Part shown: positions 21,701-32,564 of the stretch, piece after piece | Numbering within the stretch: position 1 is the first letter of the stretch | How the letters are laid out: each line of letters starts with the position of its first letter | Assembly: GCA_947034885.2 (NCBI GenBank) | Contig: OX344749.2 | Coordinates: 46,343,682-46,407,681 of the forward strand | Direction of reading: 5' to 3' | Origin: Thuidium tamariscinum | Taxonomy: Eukaryota; Streptophyta; Bryopsida; Hypnales; Thuidiaceae | Length of the DNA stretch: 64,000 bases | Notes under the pieces: generated by a model | What the model saw: only the letters and a program-made list of their open reading frames with translations | Told to the model about the DNA's origin: nothing | Databases searched by the model: none | Made by a program: the position numbers and the translations under genes

Positions 21701-23353
21701 TATTAATTAAATATGATTATCTAATGTGGCAGCCTCTTGGCCACATCAGATCGCCTCAGTGGCAGCGTTCAGAGAGTTCCCATGGCCTGATAACTCACAG
21801 TCTTCCAGAGTAGCTAAAAATCCTCTTATGCATTTTCTTGAAAAAGTATCTTGTAGGACTCATTTTTGAATGCAAATTTTACAATTAAAAAAAAATTCCA
21901 CACGGTTCAATTTTCTTGCTAAAACAATCTTGCCAATGGGATGAGTGTGTTTGAATTCCATCTTAAAGATATTACTAATGTAGATTTTTCTTCTATCTCA
22001 CACCTACTTCTACTTAACAATTTTTTTAATAATGAAAATTAACTTCTATTGGAATCATTTTTTTTCTTAGATTCTCAATTCAATTTTCCACCATAAAGAC
22101 TTAAAGTTCAAAACTTTGTAGCACAAAAGATTTCACCTAAGAAGGTTCAAATTTCAAAGTCAATTAACCTAGTCTAGCAATGTACAAAAAAACTTGTTTG
22201 TTTAGTTTTAACATAGATATCTTGCAATCCATGATTTCAAAAATCCTAAAATTTATTCCAAATAAACTCATTCTAGTTAAATGTAAGATCCTATGGTTAG
22301 ATGCCATAAAAAAATTTCAAATTTTGTATTCTTTACAATAGAAATGGCTAGTTTGAATGTTTTTTTGTGAAGAGAAGGCCTAGATCCTTTAGGAGTTAAC
22401 TATACTCAATTGTCACTAGTGTTGATTACAAATGTGTAGACCTGAATTATTCCAAATTCTTCCATTCTACTACTAACCATCTTCAAATTTCTAGGCACTT
22501 CATCTTCTTTTTCTTCTGCATTTGAAAACAAATGCAATGATCCACAATACTATCTCTAATTCTCTATTTAAGGTAGGTACACCCAAAAGCGCCACTTATT
22601 CATACTGTGCCTTTTTCCTATTATAAGCTAGTTTAGATTTTTATGCAATCTTGTTGGCAAGTAAAAGCGTGTTCCAACGCACCAAAGAACGTAGGATTTG
22701 GATACCGTATGCAGAAGTTATTAACGATCAAAGTCTGTTTTTGAAAGCGCCATCTAGAGCCTCTGAACATGACTGATTTTGGAAATGTATGTGCACTGTA
22801 GATGGCACTTTTAGGAACAAGGCGCTTTTGGGTGACCTACCTTAAATTCAACCAAACTCTATTTGTACAAACATCAATCACTCATTGAATAAGTGGAGGC
22901 ACATCATTTTCCAAAATTTTGGGTTTTTTTAGCATTACGATTCTTAGCTCTTAGCTTGTTCATAGAAGTTATATCCAGCAACATGAGAAAGAGGGGCAAC
23001 TGCGTACCTCCAGGAAGAATCACATCTGCAAAAGAAGTTGCGATGCGGCCTGTGAAATTGGACCCTTGAGTCTTGAGAATCTCCTCCGCTGCCGCAGAGG
23101 AGGTCGCCACCACAACCAGCCTCGGTCCCAACCAGAGCGACATCAGCGGACCGTAAGTCTCGGCCAGTTTGGCAAAGTCCCGCTGCGGGAATTTGCCCAA
23201 CAAGTGCAAGGAGCCGATGATGGGGAGCCCGCGTGGGCCTGGAGGCAAATTCTTGTACTTGCTGCTGGAGAGAAAATTCTTGAGCGCGAGCAGAAGAATG
23301 CCGAGCACCACTGCACTCACAACCTGCACAGACAGCACCAGCGCCGCATTCAA
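18779..23353 (-). CDS. Cytochrome P450-B, A-type (CYP71 clan), three exons
   Basis: Exons 23353-23008, 20312-19741 and 19408-18779 give 515 residues. Exons 2 and 3 match P450-A in length (572 and 630 nt) and phase. Seen: N-terminal anchor (about 8-24), PPGPRGLP (37-44), ExxR (368-371), PERF, and FGAGRRQCAG with haem Cys454. As in P450-A, the C-helix Trp is Arg (126) and the I-helix acid is Ser (314, ASIST); unlike P450-A, the C-helix Arg (130) is kept. The ATG at 23353 (MNAALVLSVQ) lies in a different frame from the P450-A start because of a 5-bp indel. The first donor is a good G|GTACGC. Intron 1 (2695 bp) holds MITEs of families A and B. A working but unusual P450 is most likely; substrate unknown. 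Confidence 0.91.
21528..21830. mobile_element. MITE family A, copy 4, inside P450-B intron 1
   Basis: Termini CATAAGAGGATTT and AAATCCTCTTATG, orientation opposite to the copy at 772-1141. P450-A intron 1 has no counterpart, so it inserted after the duplication. Confidence 0.75.
22571..22842. mobile_element. MITE family B, copy 2, inside P450-B intron 1
   Basis: AGGTAGGTACACCCAAAAG at the left, CCTACCT at the right, TA flanks at 22569-22570 and 22843-22844. P450-A intron 1 is continuous at the aligned place (about 4530-4550), an empty site. Confidence 0.82.
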
Positions 23354-24250
23354 TCATTCCATTGCACAGAGGAATTGAAGTAAATAATCTGAGCAAACAT
23401 TGTCATAATCGAGACTCCACTGAAAGCTATCGACACAGTCATACGTACAATTATCGTGCGGAGTGCAGGTTTTGTTTGAGCAAATTTTTGTGAGATTTCA
23501 CTGATAAACTACACTTGCGATCTGTGGGTCTCAGCAACTGCATTAAGAAAATATCATTCTGAAACGATTAAGCTGGCATCTCCCCATTCCTATCTCTGGT
23601 TGCACAGAGTATCATGGCTAGTTTGAGCAAATGAGGCTCAACTGATGGCATTGCTCAAGCGGGAGGGCCGGAGAGCCTAGCTGCCGGCATCAAATTGTTT
23701 GGAAATTAAAGCAGAGATCATTGAAGAGAAGAGTCGAAGCGTACACTCCAAGCTCCAGAAGGCATCGTCACAGTCACCATGGCGCCGGCCGAGAAAGATC
23801 GATTGAAGGTCGGGCTTGAGCAGATTGTAAACAACAGACGTTTGGGAAATACTCCGAATTCGCAGACACAGGCCGTCCGTCTCGATAGCTCGAATGGCTC
23901 CAAGTCCACATTCATTTGCTGCTCCAACCATATATATATGTTGCACTACAATTTAGCGCCATTATAAAATTTCGCACCATTATCATATAATTTAGCACCA
24001 ACTCTCAGAAACCGTTGATAATTGGACAAGAGAGAGCGTGTCAGATTCCACCACCTCATGGTTGGAAATATATTGACCCTTTGATTCACAAGGACTTCAG
24101 TTATACCGCATTGTTGCAACCAGATATGATGTGACCCACAGAAAGTTGACAAAATTGTTAGAAATACTGGACAATATTGGAAACGTTGGATGATGTTTGA
24201 ATGGATTAAACATCTGTACGATATACTGTACCAACTTATGGGTTGCAACT
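23354..24250. promoter_or_regulatory. 5' flank of P450-B
   Basis: Aligned with 5544-6720. The TATA run of P450-A is missing here. A plus-strand ATG at 23779 in a good context (caccATGG) opens a 62-residue frame. The frame diverges from the P450-A counterpart after about 14 residues, so I do not call a gene. Confidence 0.5.
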
Positions 24251-24762
24251 GAGCAATTGGAGCAAAGCTTATGAGTCACCTTTACAAAAGTTGCTAGGAG
24301 CGAAAAATATAATCACTCCGTATTTTGTACGAGTGGTGTGGTATGGGGTGGAATCTCATGGAGTGCACTCAGTAGTATTATATTTCTTAGGATCATTGTG
24401 GGTGAAAAAGAGGAGTAAAGCAAAAAAAAATGCAACATCTACAATTGGATAAAAAAGAAAACGTGAGAAACAAACTAGATATCAATTAGACAATGTCTTG
24501 CCCCACATGTTACATGTTTGTGAATTCTCATTGGTGGGGAAGCAAAATTGGGGACGGAACTCAAAAGAGTTCCATTTGGGATTAAAAAAAAGAAGGTTTG
24601 TTTGATCCCTATTACTTTGTTTCTTACTATTCTAAAAGAAGGAATCTCCTATGTCCTTCCACTTTACAATGAACTCTAATGTCCACAACATTTGAATGTA
24701 TAAACCTAGGAGTAGCTTCTATTCATCAATCCATCGAGTTTGCAATACAAGCAAGGTCAAAT
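24251..24762. other. Spacer, nothing recognised
   Basis: End of the P450 duplication, then AT-rich sequence. No feature supported. Confidence 0.5.
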
Positions 24763-25418
24763 TTGGATGATTACAAGAAACACCTATTGATTTAATTGCA
24801 TTTTCATGATTCTTTTAGGAGTACTTTAAAATTAGAAAAATAGTTAAATTTTTTTTTAAAAATATGGCTAATGTATGCACCTTTAAGACAAAGGTAACCA
24901 CTAAAGAAAATGTATAGAAAAATTTTCTAAGTAGAAGAACTAGAAAAGTGCCAAATCTTAAAAACATTTGCAATAACTTTATGGAGATGTCTATTCACCC
25001 AAAAACTCACCGAAATCATTTTTTACATGTTCCAAATTGCAAGCAAAAAGAAGCTCACTTTGTAGACTTCTATACCACAAAAAAATAATTACTTTAATAA
25101 TTCCTTTGGCCATTAGATACAAGTCTACTAGAAGACCACCTTCTACAAATTTCAGCTCAAAATTTATTTTTTCAGGGGTCCTAAATAGTACTAAAAAACT
25201 CCAAATTTGCAAATGTGATATTAAATTGGGGTTTGTTATTGGACAATAAGCTATTTTTAAGAAATACAAGAAAATTAGGGGAGGTGTACAGTAGTCATAA
25301 TTACCTTCTCTATAAATCTTGAGTCATTTAAAGCCAAAATACGAAAGTTTTTGGCCATAAAACAAAGCAATATGCATCATGTGACACAAAATAGTAGAGG
25401 TGTTTCTTACAATCACCT
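24763..25418. mobile_element. Family D element, diverged copy
   Basis: Left GATTACAAGAAACACCTA and right AGAGGTGTTTCTTACAATC are diverged forms of the family D terminus (GATTGCAAGAAACACTTGTC). It shares 'ggagtactttaaaattagaaaa' with 26013-26750 and 29360-30101. Non-coding. Confidence 0.6.
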
Positions 25419-26012
25419 ATTTGGCAATCTATAAGCAATTACTTACCTACCCATAGTAAATAATCTAACACAACTAGGTACTTTGTTTGTTTGTAAATTT
25501 TTAGACTATAGGTGACTAGGCATTGTTCATTGTGCCTTCCAAGCAATGAAGCTTCATGTGATAGTCTTAGTAAACTCAATTGGTAAAAACTCAAAACTAG
25601 AATTATGAGGGGATTGGTTGACTAACTTAAAATTTCATCTAAAAATGCATTATGCAATTGTAAAATATAAATTATGTACATTGTTCAATTCAACAAATAT
25701 TTTAAATGCAAGGGGCTTTAGATGTAACAATGGTCTATTTTGCAACCTATACTCTCTTTACAATGGCTAATGCAATCCTATACTCTTAGTTTCAAAAAAA
25801 AATTCAAATATTGTCATAACCAACATTATTTGTATGTTTGTTAAATTTTTAATATTTTTAATTCTATAAATATAACTTTCCTTCAATTTTTGTATACAAC
25901 AATTTCAAATGATGTGTACCAATATGCCTAGGTACAAATTTTTTTTAGGAGTTTTGAGAAAAATTGACAAAAGGTAAGGTGGAACTACATGTAATCAATC
26001 ACTTAAAGTGTT
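25419..26012. other. AT-rich spacer
   Basis: No gene or bounded element. About 25640-25960 resembles 50580-50900 ('ttgtaatatataaattatg..tgcaaggg..'), a dispersed repeat without clear ends. Confidence 0.45.
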
Positions 26013-26750
26013 CTAGAGGATCATTGCAAGAAACACCGTGCAAAAAGTGTAGCGTTTTCAAACATAGTCTTTTTTTTGGGAGTACTTTAAAATTAGAAAA
26101 ACAGATTTAAAAAAAAGTAAAAACTATGTTTTATGTATAAACCTTTAAGAAGAAGATACCCTAGAAAAGAAAGGCATAGGAAAAATCTCTAAGTAGGAAA
26201 TCTAGAAAAGTGCAAAATCTCATGAAAATTAGTACTTCCACATTTTAATTTGTAAAAAATAGGAAAATAAATTTTAAGAAAAAATAAAAATTTTCCATTT
26301 GAGGAAAGTTGATTTTGATGAGATTTGACCAAAAGAACGATCTTAGAACCATCATCAATTTTCAAAAATTGCGTGCCACGGAAAAAAATTTGTATTCATG
26401 TGGAGGACATTAAAAAACATATTTTTAGATTTTTATTTAGAATTTATAGGTTTTACACCTATGCAAATAGACCATGAGAGTTTCGTCTTCAAATCATTAA
26501 ATTTAGACACTGCGAACGTAATGATAACCATAAATGTAATTTTGTGACAGCTCAACAAAAATGTTTTTAAATATAATTTTTTTTTTTTTAATTTATGAAA
26601 AATAAGGGGTCTAATACACTTCAAGTTAGGTATGTTCAATAAAAATTTCATGTTCATTGGACTTAATCTCCAAAAGTTATAGTGGAAAACAAAAAAGTGG
26701 TTCATGTTGTGACGCGAAATAGGACCGGTGTTTCTTGCAATGACCCTAGA
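26013..26750. mobile_element. Family D element, copy 2 (about 738 bp)
   Basis: CTAGAGGATCATTGCAAGAA at the left is mirrored by CGGTGTTTCTTGCAATGACC then CTAG at the right. The 'ggagtactttaaaattagaa' block is internal. No transposase frame. Confidence 0.68.
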
Positions 26751-26789
26751 CATGATTTGGTGTAGTGCAAGGCAAAGCAAATATTTTCA

Positions 26790-27120
26790 TAGGTGCAATG
26801 ATAGAAATGATGGGAATTGCAAAAACTTTGGTAATTTTATTGCATGAATTGAAATCACTGTAAATTTTGAAAGGTAAAAAGTGAGCCAAACCTATAGCCA
26901 ATCTCTACATGACTCTTCTAATTCCAATCATCCAAAAAACAACTTTTCCATTCATTGCTTCCTACTTTCTCACACACTACTTTGGGACATGTGTCATGAA
27001 CTTTTATTCACAATTTTGAAAAGGAGAAAAAAATACATTATAGCCATAGTTTGAAATACATCAATCTACACGTTGGTTATCTAGGGTCCTAGTTGGGAAT
27101 GGGTGGTTCTACCTTAAAGT
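26790..27120. repeat. Dispersed repeat F, copy 1
   Basis: The 'tagccaat..ttctaattccaatcatc..tgggacatgtgtcatgaac' blocks recur in order at 46620-47050 and 56400-56790. Ends are not defined. Confidence 0.55.
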
Positions 27121-27990
27121 AAAGCCAAATCATATTCGGATTAAAACCAAGTTTTAGACATGGCAAACTTAAAAAATAATTTTTCTTTCAAATCACAACT
27201 ATTTTTTCTTCAAACTTCCATAGTAATGTGTAGTATATTGCAGCATTACACTCTATAGCTTTTGTAAATACATTTTTGGATTTTATCCATTGATGTTTAT
27301 GTTTCACATTTGTACTTGGTTTCATTTGTCACTCTATTTTTCAAAAGACAATCCCTAAGCAAGATATTAAATCCATCCCACAAAGTATGACTACCAAGGT
27401 AAAATATGTGTTTTCTAAAGATAAAAGTAAAAAAATAAAAAATTGTGACTTATTTAGGATATGCTCTTGACTTCCCCTAGCTAGATTGCATTTATTTATT
27501 GCAAATATGAATTGCAAATTTGCAAATTTTACCATGTGTGAAAAATCAAAATTTCAACATTTTCTCTTGGGGTAAATCGAGCTTGCTAGTCACACTTTGT
27601 GGATGGATTTAATGACCTCCAATCCCTAGGATAAGAACCAAAGTATACCCAGAACCAACATTGTCCAAGATTCAACACCTACACTTCAATGGGTTTTTTT
27701 TCATTTCTTATGAAGTGCCATAGTGATGATACTTCATTTTATTGTGGAGCTTCATATCTCAACATTCATCCAATATGGATAGAAAATATCATATTAGCAC
27801 ATAATACATATCTATCATTCTATTTCTACCCATTATTTGGCAATTTCATCTAGTATTTTTTTAAAATTTGAAGTTTATTGGCGATTTCATCCAAAATTTT
27901 ATAATTTATTTTCTATACGCTTGGTGCCAAGCCAAAAAATTTGGTGCAATTTTGCACCAAATTGCAAAAAAAAGAAACACTACTACACTT
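27121..27990. other. AT-rich tract with a 'ttgcaaatttgcaaat' repeat
   Basis: About 27480-27570 resembles 48120-48190 and 48560-48640. No gene recognised. Confidence 0.4.
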
Positions 27991-28186
27991 CACTATAAGA
28001 AACTCATGTTTTAGATGACGGATTTTAGGTGACATCTAATGTAGCAACTTGTATTTTTATATCAAGAATGATGTCCGCCATAATATCAAGATATTATGGC
28101 GGACATCATTCTTGATATAAAAATACAAGTTGCTACATTAGATGTCACCTAAAATCCGTCATCTAAAACATGAGTTTCTTATAGTG
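27991..28186. repeat. Perfect 97-bp-arm inverted repeat with 2-nt loop
   Basis: Both arms read CACTATAAGAAACTCATG onward into the centre 'ataatatc-aa-gatattat'. I find no mismatch over 97 bp per arm. A transcript would form a near-perfect hairpin and be a ready small-RNA precursor. Confidence 0.85.
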
Positions 28187-28640
28187 TTGATTGACAAGAA
28201 GAATCTAATAATAAAAAAAGTGATGTCAGAGATTCTACACAGCGAGCATCCTGCAGATTATTCCAATTCTTTGGCAAAAGACTTAGATACTGCAGATCTT
28301 GAAGACCACTACCTTGCGTACGCGCCAAACCACTATCTTAGGGTCATGGAGCAACGTCGGACTCGAACATCATTTCAAAATTGAGATTCGTAATAGCAGA
28401 CTATGGAAAGATGAATATGGAGCGAGTGTATGGAATGAGCGCCATGACAACATCTAAGAAGAGATCAACCACGAGATAAGCAGCAACTCCAGCGACTCCA
28501 CTGACAACGGTTAGTGACAGACTGACAGTCAAACACGGGCACTGATGATTGACAGCCAGACATCGGCACCCTAACTAGAGTATTGGCCTTCTCCAAATTT
28601 GGTATAAGTTAGAGTGTAACATTTTGTTCTTTTCGTATTT
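28187..28640 (+). other. GC-richer gene-like insert between the two hairpins
   Basis: A frame ending at 28384 reads MSEILHSEHPADYSNSLAKD and more. It is followed, one frame over, by IEIRNSRLWKDEYGASVWNE up to a stop near 28456, as if a frameshift split one coding piece. Codon-like composition differs sharply from the AT-rich surroundings. I do not recognise the family. Either a captured host-gene fragment or a transposase remnant. Confidence 0.4.
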
Positions 28641-29012
28641 GTAGGTGTCTTGTCTAAGGTAGGGCTTTTCACTGTTTTCAGCCAGGCAGGACATCTTCGG
28701 ATGTAGGATATTAGATTTTGTTGTCTATCCATGGTAGAGCTTTCCCTATTGTTTGAGATGTTCAGCCAAGATTCATAGTAGTTTGTCACAATAGCTTCCA
28801 GATTTATAGCTTTGCAATAATGCAAAATTACCAACAATTTAAAAAAAAAAATTTTAACACAAATAAAGGAAACCTTTACTGCAAGAATATAATCGGACAC
28901 TTCTAAAGTTTGCAAGCACTCTAGGCTCTAGGTTCCCTTTGACAAAACAATGGTGGCTTATCTAACTCCTTAAGAACTATGGTTAGTGTTAATCTACAAT
29001 CTTGCCATCTAG

Positions 29013-29208
29013 CACTATAAAAAACTTATGTTTTAGGTGACAAATTTAAAGTGACATCCAATATAGCAACACGTGTTTTTATGTCACCAATGATGTTCGC
29101 CATAACATCTTGATGTCTTGGCGGACATTATTCGTGACATAAAAACACGTGTTGCTACATTAGATGTCACCTAAAATCTGTCACCTAAAACATAAGTCTT
29201 TTATAGTG
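29013..29208. repeat. Second 196-bp hairpin, imperfect
   Basis: Same design as 27991-28186 (CACTATAAAAAACTTATG..., 'cgtgttgctacattagatgt'), but the arms differ from each other at several places, unlike the perfect first hairpin. Confidence 0.75.
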
Positions 29209-29359
29209 CTTGAATAAAATTTTGTAAAAACCCCTTCAAATATTGAATTCACAATGCTTTATCCGACATATTGCATGCTTGTCAATTCTCATTGGTAGAA
29301 GCAAAACTAAGGACAGAACTCAAAAGAGCTTCATTTTGGACCAACAAGGAATTTAATCT

Positions 29360-30101
29360 CTAGAGGGTGATTGCAAGAAACACTTGTCCTATTTGTTGCG
29401 TTTTACTACAGTACTTGTGACTTTTTCTGGAGTACTTTAAAATTAGAAGATTAATTTGAAAAGAATTTGAAAAATATGAATAATGTATACACCTCTAAGA
29501 TGAAGGTTTTCACCGAAGGAAATTGATAGAAAAATTCTCTAAGTAGGAGAACTTAAAAAACACCAAACCTCAAGAAAATACATACTTTCATGTTTTAATT
29601 CAGGAAAATTAGTAAAAATAAGTAAATACAAAAAATAAAAAGTGGGCATTTGCAAAAACTTTATGAAAATGGTCATTCATCAAAAAAATCACTAAAATAA
29701 TACTTTATATGTTTAAAAATGCAACCAGAAGGAAGCTCACTTTGTGGATTTCCACACGACATAAAAATAACTTTTTTCAAAATCCCTCATGTGGAGAGCT
29801 GTAAGTCTACTAGAAGACCATCTCATCTAAATTTCATCTCAAAATCTTTAAAAAAAGGTACTCCTTAGTGACTAAAAACCCCTAAACTTCCAAGTGTGAC
29901 ATTCAATCACTAGTACTATTTTGAAAACAAACTATTTTTGAAAATTATGAAAAAATTATAGAATGTGTATGGTACCTATGAGTATCTTCCCTATGAATCT
30001 TGAGTCATTTGGAGCCAAAACATAGAAGTTATGGCCAAAAAACAAATCAGCACATGAGGTGTGATAGAAAATAGGACAAGTGTTTCTTGCAATTGCCCTA
30101 G
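29360..30101. mobile_element. Family D element, copy 3 (about 742 bp, best termini)
   Basis: CTAGAGGGTGATTGCAAGAA with ACACTTGTCC following, mirrored by GGACAAGTGTTTCTTGCAAT then GCCCTAG. The interior is non-coding and shares blocks with 24763-25418 and 26013-26750. Confidence 0.7.
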
Positions 30102-30635
30102 ACAACGCTTTGTTTTTTTTGTTATTCTAAGGAAAAGAATCCCTAATTTTCTCCCACTTTATGGTTAACTCTAATGTACACAACATATCTATATACTTGG
30201 TAGGAATTTTTGTTTTTCAATACATAGAGTTTGCACCATAAGGTTGAATTTGGCAATTTGATAAGGTAAATACATCTAAAACCAATACCTTCCTAAAACT
30301 ATGTACTCCCACTATTCATGAGAGTTGAATATTGGTTTAAGAATGTCTATTTCATCATTTTGAAAGTTCATAGTTTATTCACACAATGTTGAAAATTTCA
30401 TTCTAAGAGAATTTAGAATCCCCTCTTGACTACCAACAAAATCCTACTAAAAAATTATTTTTTTCTTTAACTACCAACAATATATCTGAGTTCTAATTAT
30501 TGCCAATCAACTCCCAAAATATTCTACAATTCACCAGTCTACTACAATTGCTATAATTTGTTGAATCTAAATATCTATGAATATGAACAATGACAAAAGC
30601 AACAACAATACCTATTCTACCAATATTCACGGGGC
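30102..30635. other. AT-rich spacer
   Basis: Nothing recognised. Confidence 0.5.
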
Positions 30636-31304
30636 TTAACCCCTAAAATTAATGCCCAAGGCATCCAAATCTAGTTTTTGCAAAACTTTGAAGTCATATA
30701 AAACCTAACCAAGTTGCTATTTCTAGTAATTTATAATTTTGGAAAGTTCTTTTTGAAGTCTAGCTTGAGTGTCAAAAATCTGATTTGAAAAATGAATGAT
30801 AGTGATTTTTCTATTCAAGATTTAGTGCAAAGGTACCCATTGCAATCTTGACTTTCCATAGTGTTGAGAGCTCTTGAAAATGAGCCTCAAATACACTAGA
30901 TCTTGAAGAAAAAATCACATTCAAAATTTATTTACAAAAATGATAGAGTAGATTTTGAGAAGCCATAAATTGATTGGAATTATGCATGTTTGGCCCTCTA
31001 ACCTCATTTTTTTTGGTCACCAACTTTTCAGATTTGACTTGTGAAAAGAAAATAGAAAGACTTTACATCACTTTTGCAATTCTAACCCAGTTCTAACACC
31101 CTCATGGTCAAACACTATAATCTTTCACTCTACAAATGATATTGTCGTGTTGTCTTTTCCTATGTGATCTTTAACATGTCTAGTTTGAATTTTTCCGGTT
31201 ACAATTAAAAAAAATTGATACAACTTATCAAAATGTTGGCATTTTGTTCAATATAGAGCAAATTCCAAGAAGCTCAAAACAGGCCTTGGGCATTTAGGGG
31301 TTAA
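30636..31304. mobile_element. Family E element, short form (669 bp)
   Basis: TTAACCCCTAAAATTAATGC (continuing CCAAGGC) at the left and GCCTTGGGCATTTAGGGGTT then AA at the right are inverse of each other apart from a small indel. The right portion resembles 12880-13105. No frame. Confidence 0.65.
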
Positions 31305-31982
31305 ATGTCGAAGCTTTGAGCGGCCCTGCCTTCACCAATGGCAACTGGTGAGTATCACTGACAACGAACACCACCGACGCCCTGACGTCCTCACAGAACG
31401 TCCGGTGAATGTATGTCGCACGGAAGTTTGAGAGTTCACATGAATCTAACGAAATTGGACTTATCACTGTCCACGACCTACGGCACAATTTTAGTCTCAA
31501 ATTCACACTTCAAACACCCACATGTTTCAGAGCATGATTGAGCAACACTAACAGCACAATGTTGAAATGACCTTTGTGAATCTTACTTTGAAAACCTTCA
31601 ATCTGTCGAAGATTTGCCGTAATAACATGATCCAAGAGTACCAGGCCTCATTGGCAGGTTCTCAAAGGCTGCTTCGTTAGAAAATGACACACTACATTTG
31701 CTTTGCATGCACTGTGCAAGTATGACGAGAAAAGGGACATGGAGAGATGAGAGTTGTAGTTAAATTAACACTATTTCAGATTCGTAATTGAAAAGTAGAA
31801 AATCAGTTTGTGAACACCTATTCATGACATAATTCATTAGATTTACACCTACATTTTCACTGAAACAAGGTCAGCACCCCCGCTTAGAATGGATTTAAGG
31901 ATAACTCTCTTCTGCTAGTCTAATTGCATAATCACTCTCTTTTCAGATCGCCTGAACTGCAGGCCACTAGCACAAAAATTCG
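31305..31982. other. GC-richer flank downstream of the complex I gene, unassigned
   Basis: Composition like the gene islands, with a 70-residue minus frame at 31294-31506 that has no recognisable domain. It may be far 3' flank or an untraced exon; I cannot support a gene. Confidence 0.4.
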
Positions 31983-32540
31983 AATGTAATGCCCGTTATA
32001 TTGCAGGATTCCGTACTCTGCATCCAGGTACATTCCTTACGGAAATCAGTGAGGATCAATTCGTGTCTCATTGAGAAAAAATGAAACGTCACAGACTGAA
32101 TGCGGAATGCAAAAGCAGGAAATCCACTCGTTCAACATGTTTCCGCTGAAATTGGATTTCGAGAAGCTCTAATTCCAAAACTCAAGGTCAGAGAACTACA
32201 ACCACTTTAGAATCAAGGAGAAATTGTAATCTCAAGTTTGGGCTGCAATTCCAGAAAAAAAATGTAATGCCCCATATACTGGTCATAACAGCACCTTTAC
32301 ACGCAGGACTCCACACTGTAAATTTCTTATGAAAATTCGAGATACGTGATCAGTGCGTGTCTCAATGACAAAATGAAACATCAGAAGACTAGTTATGGAA
32401 TGCGAAAAATCCTAACAAAGGGAATTCAATCGTTTCCAAAGGAAAATTGGATACCGAGTGACTCTAATCCCAAGGGCAGAGAATCACCATCACGGGATGA
32501 GGAACTCTAATGCCTTGATTCCAGAATTCAACCACTGTAC
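31983..32540. repeat. Diverged direct repeat, period about 278 bp
   Basis: AATGTAATGCCC starts at 31983 and 32261. The following landmarks ('gcaggactcc', 'cgtgtctcaatgac', 'aatgaaac', 'ctctaatcccaa', 'cagagaa') recur in order. The unit lies just downstream of the complex I gene stop, so it may be transcribed as 3' UTR. Confidence 0.65.
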
Positions 32541-32564
32541 GAATGCAGAGAGCTTCCCGAAACC

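Larger units (their letters stand above)
27991..29208. mobile_element. CACTA-like composite element with a hairpin at each end (1218 bp)
   Basis: Left end CACTATAAGAAACTCATG, right end inverse ...TTTATAGTG. Each end is itself a 196-bp hairpin (27991-28186 and 29013-29208). The outer flanks carry an identical 3-bp CTT (27988-27990 and 29209-29211), the target-duplication size of CACTA (En/Spm) elements; the inner edges of the hairpins show none. The interior is GC-richer and holds a possible captured gene piece. No transposase, so non-autonomous. Confidence 0.68.

Noticed and set aside
18779..23353. P450-B (or A) as simple pseudogenes
   Set aside because: No stops, matched exon lengths and phases, and intact haem and ExxR motifs; the odd residues alone do not prove decay.
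27991..28186. MicroRNA precursor as the primary call
   Set aside because: The near-perfect full-length arms and a second family member with CACTA ends indicate a transposon hairpin; a small-RNA role would be secondary.
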